This document shows positions 1 through 5,465 of a stretch of DNA of 5,535 nt, in pieces. Position 1 is the first letter of the stretch, and the number at the start of each line of letters is the position of its first letter. Position numbers and translations under genes: made by a program. The notes beneath the pieces were generated by a model, which saw nothing but the letters and a program-made list of their open reading frames with translations, made no database searches and was not told the DNA's origin. The stretch comes from Planctomycetota bacterium (lineage in GTDB: Bacteria > Planctomycetota > Planctomycetia > Pirellulales > Pirellulaceae): contig JAEZGD010000649.1 in the NCBI GenBank assembly GCA_023417165.1, positions 1 to 5,535 on the forward strand. Reading direction: 5' to 3'.

Positions 1-34
1 CCGGTGCGGCTCGCGGACTCGCCACACCCTACCG

Positions 35-1366
35 TCACCCCTGCGTCTTCCAGTAGCCGCCACGCGCGTGATCGTACTTGGCTTCGTGGCCGCGGCGGGA
101 TTCGTCAAAGCGACCGTCGCGGAAGACTTCATGTCCCATCACCCAGGTGCGCACCGGCCAGCCAGTCAGCGTCTCGCCGTGCCAGGGGCTCCAGCGAGCT
201 TTGGTTTCCTGCGTTTCGTTCGTGATGGTCTGCTGCTTGTTCAGATCGACCAGCACCAGGTCGGCGTCGTAACCAACCTCGATGCGGCCTTTGTTCACGA
301 TGTCCCATACCCGCGCCGGGGCGTCGCACATCCAGTGCACGACCTGCTGAAGCGTGCAACGCCCGCGATGGACTTCGTTGAGCAGCAGGGCGAGCGAGTT
401 CTCGACCGCTGGCAAGCCTGATGGCGATTTGGGATACGGTTGCCGCTTCTCGTCCAGCGTGTGCGGCGCGTGGTCGGTGGCGATCACCTGAATCGTATCG
501 GCGAGCAGCGCTTGCCAAATCGCCGCGGCGTCGGCCTTCGTCTTTAGCGAAGGATTCATCTGCACCAGCGTGCCTAGCCGTGCGTAGTCGTCGATGCTGA
601 AGAACAAGTGGTGCGGGCAAGCCTCGGCGGTGATGACGTCGTCATGCGCGGCGATCAGCGGCAGTTCATCGGCCGTCGAAACGTGCAGCACATGAAAGCG
701 GTGGCGATGCCGCTTCGCCAGGTCGAGCGCGCGACGCGTGGCGATGACCGCCGCCGCATGGTCGCGAATCTTCGAGTGATCGGCGACGTCGGTGGAAGCG
801 GCATAGCGCTCCTTATTCGTGCGGACGGTGGCTTCGTCCTCGCAGTGAGCACAGATCGGCAGCGTCGTCTCGGCGAAGATGCGCTCGAGTGCTTCCTGCG
901 CGTCCACCAATAGGTCGCCAGTGCTCGAACCGATGAAGATTTTGATGCCGGGCGTGCGCGTGGCGCGTCGCAGTTCGTCCAGGTTGTGCGGCGTCGCGCC
1001 GATGTAAAAGCCGTAATTAACCAGCGACTTCTCCGCCGCCAGCGCGAGCTTTTGTTCGATGAGCGCCTGCGTCGTCGCGTTGGGCACCGTGTTGGGCATT
1101 TCCAGGAAGGTCGTAACGCCTCCCTTCGCACACGCCCGGCTGGCGGTGTACAGATCCTCTTTGTGCGTCAGACCGGGATCGCGGAAGTGCACCTGATCGT
1201 CGATCACACCAGGCATCAAATGCAGTCCGGTGGCGTCGACAACCTCGTCGGCCGTTGTTTGCACCGCGGGATCGATGGCGGCGATGCGGGCGCCGTCGAC
1301 GAGCACATTCGTAGCCACAATGCCGGTGGGCAGCACCACCTGCGCGTTTTTGATAAGCGTTTTCAT
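35..1366 (-). CDS. pyrC: Dihydroorotase (amidohydrolase superfamily)
   Basis: Dihydroorotase interconverts carbamoyl-aspartate and dihydroorotate, the third step of pyrimidine synthesis, in the cytoplasm. The 443-residue product has the amidohydrolase layout: a small N-terminal beta segment (about 1-50), a TIM barrel (about 51-345) and a C-terminal beta segment ending in DADLVLVDL and a WSPWHG stretch. Visible landmarks are DDQVHFRDPG (56-65), EMPNT (89-93), GIKIFIGSSTG (140-150, with K142 the likely carboxylated metal-bridging lysine), CAHCED (172-177), HVLHVST (225-231), ACPHHLF (249-255) and ATDHAPH (296-302, with D298 the likely catalytic acid). The usual H-x-H pair reads Q58-V-H60, so one family metal ligand is Gln. 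The frame stays open upstream to about 1771, but the ATG at 1366 opens the canonical N-terminus MKTLIKNAQV and anything longer would run into the divergent oxygenase gene. No clear Shine-Dalgarno precedes it. A related hydantoinase or allantoinase is less likely, given TDHAPH and SGLPAVENS. Confidence 0.88.
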   Translation of the reverse strand: MKTLIKNAQVVLPTGIVATNVLVDGARIAAIDPAVQTTADEVVDATGLHLMPGVIDDQVHFRDPGLTHKEDLYTASRACAKGGVTTFLEMPNTVPNATTQALIEQKLALAAEKSLVNYGFYIGATPHNLDELRRATRTPGIKIFIGSSTGDLLVDAQEALERIFAETTLPICAHCEDEATVRTNKERYAASTDVADHSKIRDHAAAVIATRRALDLAKRHRHRFHVLHVSTADELPLIAAHDDVITAEACPHHLFFSIDDYARLGTLVQMNPSLKTKADAAAIWQALLADTIQVIATDHAPHTLDEKRQPYPKSPSGLPAVENSLALLLNEVHRGRCTLQQVVHWMCDAPARVWDIVNKGRIEVGYDADLVLVDLNKQQTITNETQETKARWSPWHGETLTGWPVRTWVMGHEVFRDGRFDESRRGHEAKYDHARGGYWKTQG

Positions 1367-1379
1367 AGGCTTATTATGC

Positions 1380-1389
1380 CAGATATCTG
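1380..1389. promoter_or_regulatory. Perfect 10-bp palindrome upstream of pyrC
   Basis: CAGATATCTG is perfectly self-complementary and lies 13 bp upstream of the pyrC start. On the minus strand it is next to CATAAT (1378-1373), which resembles a -10 box. If that box were used, transcription would begin at about the ATG itself, giving a leaderless message, which would fit the lack of a ribosome binding site. I see no matching -35 box. An operator role is only a possibility, because short palindromes also arise by chance. Confidence 0.25.
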
Positions 1390-1449
1390 CCGATCGCGCG
1401 CGAGCCGTCCCGAGAACGCGTGCGCCGTGCGGGAGAAAGTTCCAGACTC

Positions 1450-1455
1450 TATAAT
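1450..1455 (+). promoter_or_regulatory. TATAAT -10 box for the JmjC oxygenase gene
   Basis: An exact TATAAT lies 66 bp upstream of the ATG at 1522, in a GC-rich stretch between two divergent genes. Transcription would start near 1462. At the normal 17-bp spacing the -35 position reads GTGCGG (1427-1432), which is a poor match, so the promoter may need an activator or another sigma factor. The placement is right, but there is no experimental support. Confidence 0.45.
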
Positions 1456-1488
1456 TCCCTGGCGAGCATGACAAGGCGATCCTGAGCT

Positions 1489-1503
1489 GTGCCTGGCAGG
1501 CAC
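1489..1503. promoter_or_regulatory. Perfect dyad in the leader of the oxygenase gene
   Basis: GTGCCTGGCAGGCAC is a perfect inverted repeat of two 7-bp arms around a single G. It lies between the TATAAT box (1450-1455) and the ribosome binding site (1512-1515). The one-base centre is too tight for an RNA hairpin without opening several pairs, so a DNA operator for a dimeric repressor fits better than an RNA structure. The arm also contains a GTG (1489) that could open a longer reading frame, but that start is rejected. Confidence 0.35.
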
Positions 1504-1511
1504 CTAAACGC

Positions 1512-1515
1512 AAGG
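1512..1515 (+). promoter_or_regulatory. Ribosome binding site that decides the oxygenase start
   Basis: AAGG lies 6 nt before the ATG at 1522, which is normal Shine-Dalgarno spacing. The alternative GTG at 1489 has an AAGG only 12 nt away and lies inside the dyad, so the ATG is the preferred start. Confidence 0.5.
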
Positions 1516-1521
1516 TCCAGC

Positions 1522-2373
1522 ATGAATCTGCAAGCGTGGTGGGGCGAGCTGCCGCAGTCGGCGTTCGTCGAACAGTCCTATTACCGCCAACCGCAGAGCG
1601 GGCGATGCAGCGACGAGCAGCAACTCGCGCTCGGTTCGTGGTCGACCATTGAGCAGATTCTTGCTGACGAAACGGCCGACGTGATGATCGTGCGCAGCAA
1701 CGAGCGTTACGCTGGCGAGACGCCGCGCACACTCGCCAGTGCGCAAGCGCTGGCGGCCGAAGGCTACACACTGCTCGTGCGGCATGCCGAGCGGCAGCAT
1801 CCTGGCATTCGCCAGTTGGCCGAAGCGTTCAGGCACGACTTCGGCGCACCGGTCGATGTGCATCTCTACGTGACGCCGCCGCAGTCGTACGGCTTTTCGT
1901 GGCATTACGATGCCGAGGAAGTCTTCATCCTGCAAACGGCCGGCCGCAAGGAATACTCGCTGCGCAAGAACACGGTGAATCCGTGGCCGATTGAGGAGAC
2001 GCTGCCGCACGACATGCAGTACGAGCGCGAGATCATGCCGCTCATGCAATGCATGCTCGCGCCCGGCGATTGGCTGTACATTCCCAGCGGCTGGTGGCAC
2101 CGCGCGGTGGCTCAAACCGACGACACCGCCATCTCGCTAGCCATCGGAGTGATGGCGCGCACCGGCGTCGATGTGTTCAAAACGATGCGCGAGCATGTCG
2201 TCAATTCGATGCTGTGGCGGCAACGTATGCCGGTGCTAGGAGCCGCGTCGCCACTGGACGCTGCGCAGCAAGAAGCGGAAGTACGGCGTGCGCTGAAAAT
2301 GCTCGCCGACGATGCCGCGAAGCACTTAACGAGCAACGCGTTTGTCGCCGATGTGTTAGCGCGTTTTCGTTAG
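1522..2373 (+). CDS. Compact JmjC/cupin_4-type Fe(II)/2-oxoglutarate oxygenase
   Basis: The 283-residue protein carries a JmjC/cupin_4 core of the kind seen in bacterial YcfD (RoxA) and eukaryotic NO66/MINA, which hydroxylate ribosomal proteins. The iron triad is clear: H128 and D130 in SWHYDAEEVFILQ (127-138), and distal H193 in GDWLYIPSGWWHRA (182-195). K143 in GRKEYSLR lies where, from memory of YcfD, an Arg contacts 2-oxoglutarate. Strand VDVHLYVTPP (111-120) leads into the core, and SLAIGVMAR (205-213) closes it. Residues 1-105 form a helix-rich N-terminal part. Only about 70 residues follow the core, including a charged helix (246-268), which looks too short for the dimerisation plus winged-helix tail of YcfD, about 370 residues. 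The substrate cannot be read from the sequence; a protein side chain is the family expectation. The ATG is preferred over an upstream GTG because it has AAGG 6 nt before it. Its stop overlaps that of the convergent purU. Confidence 0.85.
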   Translation: MNLQAWWGELPQSAFVEQSYYRQPQSGRCSDEQQLALGSWSTIEQILADETADVMIVRSNERYAGETPRTLASAQALAAEGYTLLVRHAERQHPGIRQLAEAFRHDFGAPVDVHLYVTPPQSYGFSWHYDAEEVFILQTAGRKEYSLRKNTVNPWPIEETLPHDMQYEREIMPLMQCMLAPGDWLYIPSGWWHRAVAQTDDTAISLAIGVMARTGVDVFKTMREHVVNSMLWRQRMPVLGAASPLDAAQQEAEVRRALKMLADDAAKHLTSNAFVADVLARFR

Positions 2374-3221
2374 CGCGCAATCACGCGATGAAAGTGCAAT
2401 TGCACTTCGCGATTCGTCACGCGGCGCACACCTTCGACCAGGCAGCGCGGCTCGTTATCCTCTTGGCCGATGCGGACAATGTCGTCGATTTTCGTGCCAG
2501 GTGGGACCGTGAAGGTCGATTGATTCACGATCTGATTACCGGCGTCCAGTTCTGGCACAATGAAGTGGCAGGTCGCACCATAGGTCAGCATTCGCGCGGA
2601 ATAGGCATCGTGATAGGGACGAATGCCAGGGAAGCTCGGCAAGAGGCCGTGATGCAGGTTGATAATCCGCCCGCCGGCGTACTTCCAGCAACTGGCCGCT
2701 GGCAGCACGCGCATGTAGCGCGCCAGAATCACGTAGTCGACGTGGTACTCGTCGCACAGCGCGATCATCTTTTCGTCGTCGGCGCCCCCATCCTTGTCGC
2801 CAATATTGTGCCACGGCACGTTGAACTGCTCGGCAATGCCTCGGCAAGCGTCGCGATTGCCGATCATGACCGCGGCTTCGGCGCGGATCTGGCCGTCGCG
2901 AATCGCCCGCAACAGCGCCAGCGGCGGCTCGGGCCGATAGGTCACGCAAATCGCCAGGCGGGGCTTGCTCGCGCGCTCCTCAGGCGACCAAACACGAATC
3001 GCCAGCTTCGTCACGGCGGCGATTTCGGCCAGGGCTTTGCGCAGCAGCGGAAACTGCTCGGCCGGTAGTTCGATTCGCAACAACATGGCGAAGAGGGCTT
3101 CTTCGTCATGGTTGTACATCTGGATCTCGTTGATATTCGCCCCTTGCCCGGTCACATGGTGAATGATCGGATCGGCCAGGCGGACATTGTCGGGACCAAC
3201 GGCGGTAATGACGATCTGCAT
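2370..3221 (-). CDS. purU: Formyltetrahydrofolate deformylase
   Basis: PurU hydrolyses 10-formyltetrahydrofolate to tetrahydrofolate and formate. This balances the one-carbon pool and can supply formate for PurT-type purine synthesis. The 283 residues match the family length (about 280). An N-terminal ACT domain (1-80; GPDNVRLADPI, then QGANINEIQMY) is the usual site of amino-acid control. The catalytic formyltransferase fold (86-283) contains VIGN-like MIGNRD (119-124), DYVILARYMRVLP (162-174), GRIINLHHGLLPSFPG (184-199), RPYHDAY (201-207), GATCHF (215-220) and ELDAG (224-228). By analogy with GAR transformylase, N188, H190 and D226 are the catalytic trio, and all are present. The segment after the ACT domain (CVTYRPEPPLALLRA) lacks the HCL found in E. 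coli PurU, so this is a divergent member. The ATG at 3221 has an AGGAG 9 nt upstream. PurN and methionyl-tRNA formyltransferase are unlikely because of the ACT domain and RYMRVLP. Confidence 0.9.
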   Translation of the reverse strand: MQIVITAVGPDNVRLADPIIHHVTGQGANINEIQMYNHDEEALFAMLLRIELPAEQFPLLRKALAEIAAVTKLAIRVWSPEERASKPRLAICVTYRPEPPLALLRAIRDGQIRAEAAVMIGNRDACRGIAEQFNVPWHNIGDKDGGADDEKMIALCDEYHVDYVILARYMRVLPAASCWKYAGGRIINLHHGLLPSFPGIRPYHDAYSARMLTYGATCHFIVPELDAGNQIVNQSTFTVPPGTKIDDIVRIGQEDNEPRCLVEGVRRVTNREVQLHFHRVIAR

Positions 3222-3230
3222 GCGATGAAA

Positions 3231-3235
3231 CTCCT
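3231..3235 (-). promoter_or_regulatory. Strong Shine-Dalgarno for purU
   Basis: On the minus strand AGGAG lies 9 nt before the ATG at 3221. It is the best ribosome binding site in the window, while pyrC, the YkgJ-family gene and hisS have none I would call convincing. It supports the chosen purU start. Confidence 0.6.
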
Positions 3236-3407
3236 ATCGCTACCATAATCGCTGCCGGCGGCGGCGCTCAGTGGGTAGGGCCACGCCAGGAGCGAAGACC
3301 GCAGCCCTGCCACCACACAACCCGCACAAGCGGTACGCTAGTGAAAACCGGCCCTGGCTGGTATCCTGCTGGACTGGCCAACGATCCCTTTTATTGCCGA
3401 ATTTGCC

Positions 3408-3839
3408 ATGCCTGCCCGTCCCACGCGCGAAGAGCTGAAACCAGGGGAATTCCTCTGCGACCACTGCACCGCCAAGTGCTGCAAGTACTTTGCGCTGCCG
3501 ATCGACACCCCCGAAACGCTCAAAGATTTTGAGTACATGCGGTGGTTCCTGCTGCACGATCGGGCGACCGTCTTCACCGAGGACGAAACCTGGTACATCC
3601 TGGTGCATACCACCTGCAAGCACCTGCTGCCGGACAACCGTTGCGGCATTTACGAAACCCGCCCGCTGATCTGCCGCGAGTACTCGACCGACAATTGCGA
3701 GTACCACGACGACTGGGTCTATGAGCGGTACTTCGAAACGGCCGAGCAGGTCGCCGAATACATGGACGCGGTCCTGCCGAAGAAGAAAGGCGAATCGATC
3801 CGCAGCCGCAAGCCCAATCCGCTGCCTGTGCTGGCCTAA
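3408..3839 (+). CDS. YkgJ-family cysteine-cluster protein
   Basis: This 143-residue soluble protein belongs to the YkgJ (CxxCxxCC-type) family, thought to chelate zinc or iron; no precise reaction is established to my knowledge. Eight cysteines fall in two groups: C17, C20, C24 and C25 in LCDHCTAKCCKYF (16-28), and C70, C79, C89 and C97 in TTCKHLLPDNRCGIYE (68-83), RPLICREY (85-92) and DNCEYH (95-100). The first spacing is C-x2-C-x3-CC. The CGIYETRPLICREY block is the typical second half of the family signature. The C-terminal part is a charged helix (105-123) and then a basic tail. There is no signal peptide or membrane segment. The ATG at 3408 has no Shine-Dalgarno, but an upstream start would add a Cys-containing, proline-rich stretch that does not look like the family. 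It lies 191 bp before hisS on the same strand; no functional link is apparent. Confidence 0.85.
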   Translation: MPARPTREELKPGEFLCDHCTAKCCKYFALPIDTPETLKDFEYMRWFLLHDRATVFTEDETWYILVHTTCKHLLPDNRCGIYETRPLICREYSTDNCEYHDDWVYERYFETAEQVAEYMDAVLPKKKGESIRSRKPNPLPVLA

Positions 3840-3870
3840 GGCGAACTTGGGCTGCTGCGAAGCTGTCGTA

Positions 3871-4015
3871 ACTCCCAAGCACCAAACTCCAAATCCCAAA
3901 TTCCCAACCAATCTGAAATCCGAAGGCTCGAAACGAGCGCTCCCTCTGTTTTGGTCATTTCCCTCATCGGAATTCGTGATTGTTTCGGATTTCGAGCTTC
4001 GACTTTCGGATTTTC
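3871..4015. repeat. Repeat-rich intergenic element before hisS
   Basis: The gap between the YkgJ-family gene and hisS is AT-richer than its surroundings and built from repeated words. A 7-nt unit (CCAAACT, CCAAATC, CCAAATT, then CCCAACC) runs at 3882-3909. GAAATCCGAA (3915-3924) is an exact inverted repeat of TTCGGATTTC (3984-3993), and TTTCGGATTT occurs twice in direct orientation (3983-3992 and 4004-4013). A small GCTCG-AAA-CGAGC hairpin lies at 3926-3938 and overlaps the palindrome GAGCGCTC (3935-3942). This has the look of the dispersed non-coding repeats common between genes in planctomycetes and related bacteria. That comparison is from memory, so copy number in this genome is unknown. 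I see no convincing hisS promoter inside it. Confidence 0.6.
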
Positions 4016-4030
4016 ACTCCTGCGACTCTC

Positions 4031-5368
4031 ATGGCTCTCATTCAACCCCGCACGTTGGGCGGCTTTCGCGATTACTTGCCCGAGGCGATGATCCCGCGCG
4101 AGCAGTTGATCAACACCGCCAAACAGGTCTATCGCTCGTACGGTTTCAGCCCCATCGATACGCCGGCGCTGGAGTTGATGGAGATCCTCGGCGGCAAGGG
4201 AAGCGAAGAGACCGACCGCCAACTCTACAAGTTCGAAACCGCTGGCGGCGACAAAGTCGGCATGCGGTTCGACCTGACCGTGCCGCTGGCGCGGTTTGTC
4301 GCACAGCACGTCAACGAGTTGGGCGTCCCTTTCAAGCGCTATCACATCGCCACAGTTTGGCGTGGCGAGCGGCAACAACGTGGCCGCTATCGTGAGTTTA
4401 TGCAGTGCGACTTCGACACCATCGGCACCAAGTCGGTGGTGGCCGATATCGAAACGGCGCTCGTGATTCACGACCTGTTCCTCGCGCTCGGCTTCACGCG
4501 GTTCACGATCAAGCTGAACAATCGCCAGGTGCTGAACGGGCTGCTGCAAAAGCTCGAGCTGGCCGACAAATCGGTGCTGCTGTTGCGAGCGCTCGACAAG
4601 CTGGCCAAGATCGGTCGCGACAAAGTCGCCGAAGAGATGATGAGCGCCGCAGGTGCGACGCGCGAGCAAGCCGACCAGGTGCTGAAGCTCGCCGAGCTGA
4701 GCGGCTCGAACGACCAGATCTTGCAACAGTTGGAAGCGCTCGTCGCAGGCAGCGAACTGGGGCAGGAAGGGGTCGCGCGGATCGGCGAGATCCTGAACGG
4801 CTTTTCCGGCGCAGGGGCCGACGCCAGCAAGATTCAGATCGATGTTTCGATCGCGCGCGGGCTCGACTATTACACCGGTGCGATCTTCGAAACGTTCCTC
4901 GACGATCTGCCGACTATCGGCTCGGTCTGCTCCGGCGGACGCTACGACAATCTGGCCGGGCTGTTCACCAAGCAAGAGCTGCCTGGCATCGGCGCGTCGC
5001 TGGGACTCGATCGCCTGCTGGCGGCCATGGAAGAGCTCGGCATGCTCGCCAAGGTGCGCACGCCGGCAGAGGTCTTCATTCCTTTCTTCGACAAGACGCA
5101 GCGCAACGCGTATCTGGCGCTGGCTGCGCAGGTGCGCGCGGCGGGCTTCGGTGCGGAAGTTTTTCCCGATCCCAAAAAGCTGGGCCAGCAACTGCAATAT
5201 GCCGATCGCCGCGGCTTCCGCATCGCGCTGATCGCTGGCGAAAACGAACTAGCCGCCGGCACCTGCCAGGTGAAGGACATGGCCACGCAAACCGCGACCA
5301 CGGTGCCGCTGGCCGACGTCCCCGCCGCCGTCCGGCAAATTCTGTCCAACACCGCTGCCGAGGTGTGA
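4031..5368 (+). CDS. hisS: Histidyl-tRNA synthetase
   Basis: HisS attaches histidine to tRNA-His in the cytoplasm, using ATP. The 445-residue product shows all class II landmarks. These are the opening PRTLGGFRDYLP (6-17), motif 1 (about 33-50, ending in PIDTPALE), the TxxKFET-like region LYKFETAGGD (65-74), MRFDLTVPLARFVA (78-91), motif 2 (102-130; VWRGERQQRGRYREF with R111 the likely ATP/His contact), the histidine-specific ARGLDYYTG (275-283) and VCSGGRYDNL (299-308), and motif 3 GIGASLGLDRLLA (319-331). An insertion domain occupies about 165-265, and the anticodon-binding domain is at about 346-440. Motif 2 continues as REFMQCDFDTIG, recalling the eukaryotic-type GRYREFYQCDFD more than E. 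coli GRYRQFHQ. The ATG at 4031 opens the standard family N-terminus; a TTG 51 nt earlier would translate the repeat element. No clear Shine-Dalgarno precedes the ATG. The long hairpin downstream begins 24 nt after the stop codon. Confidence 0.96.
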   Translation: MALIQPRTLGGFRDYLPEAMIPREQLINTAKQVYRSYGFSPIDTPALELMEILGGKGSEETDRQLYKFETAGGDKVGMRFDLTVPLARFVAQHVNELGVPFKRYHIATVWRGERQQRGRYREFMQCDFDTIGTKSVVADIETALVIHDLFLALGFTRFTIKLNNRQVLNGLLQKLELADKSVLLLRALDKLAKIGRDKVAEEMMSAAGATREQADQVLKLAELSGSNDQILQQLEALVAGSELGQEGVARIGEILNGFSGAGADASKIQIDVSIARGLDYYTGAIFETFLDDLPTIGSVCSGGRYDNLAGLFTKQELPGIGASLGLDRLLAAMEELGMLAKVRTPAEVFIPFFDKTQRNAYLALAAQVRAAGFGAEVFPDPKKLGQQLQYADRRGFRIALIAGENELAAGTCQVKDMATQTATTVPLADVPAAVRQILSNTAAEV

Positions 5369-5391
5369 CAAGCTGCTGTCAGGGCCAACAG

Positions 5392-5461
5392 GTAAGTTCC
5401 AAGTCTCAAGTGCCAAGTTCCAAGCCAGAAGAATTCTTGGCACTTGCTCCTTGGAACTTAC
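5392..5461. repeat. Long two-segment hairpin between hisS and the next gene
   Basis: Two perfect stems stack around a 3x3 mismatch. The outer 12-bp arm (5392-5403) pairs with 5450-5461, and the inner 11-bp arm CAAGTGCCAAG (5407-5417) pairs with CTTGGCACTTG (5436-5446). The 18-nt loop (5418-5435) holds another copy of TTCCAAG, and a palindrome AAGAATTCTT spans 5429-5438. No T-run follows, so it is not a classic intrinsic terminator, although it could slow polymerase or protect the 3' end of hisS mRNA. Its 3' arm contains GGAA (5453-5456), the only Shine-Dalgarno-like word before the ATG at 5466. The CAAGTGCCAAG/TTCCAAG words resemble dispersed intergenic repeats of planctomycetes (from memory). 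Confidence 0.8.
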
Positions 5462-5465
5462 TCCT

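Noticed and set aside
1489..1521. GTG start giving an 11-residue longer oxygenase
   Set aside because: It has poor Shine-Dalgarno spacing and lies inside the dyad, while the ATG at 1522 has AAGG 6 nt upstream.
1367..1771. In-frame N-terminal extension of the dihydroorotase by 135 codons
   Set aside because: It would overlap the oxygenase gene on the other strand, its residues are arginine/alanine-rich with no domain, and the family start is at 1366.
2049..3068. Long plus-strand open frame (339 codons) across the end of the oxygenase gene and antisense to purU
   Set aside because: It is a composition shadow of high-GC DNA, covers two well-supported genes, and has no recognisable motif.
3242..3247. 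TATGGT as a purU -10 box on the minus strand
   Set aside because: It would place the transcript start inside or next to the Shine-Dalgarno, and there is no -35 match.
3846..3879. CTTGGG/CCCAAG inverted repeat just after the YkgJ-family gene as a terminator
   Set aside because: The stem is only 6 bp with a 22-nt loop and no T-run; it is not convincing.
3240..3911. 223-codon minus-strand open frame across the 3222-3407 gap and antisense to the YkgJ-family gene
   Set aside because: The eight-cysteine protein on the plus strand is clearly the real gene, and the antisense frame shows no family motif.
3980..4030. TTG start adding 17 residues to HisS
   Set aside because: These codons translate the TTCGGATTT repeat words, and the standard HisS N-terminus begins at the ATG at 4031.
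3836..5197. 453-codon minus-strand open frame antisense to hisS
   Set aside because: hisS is certain on the plus strand. The antisense protein is low-complexity, and its final part is translation of the repeat element.
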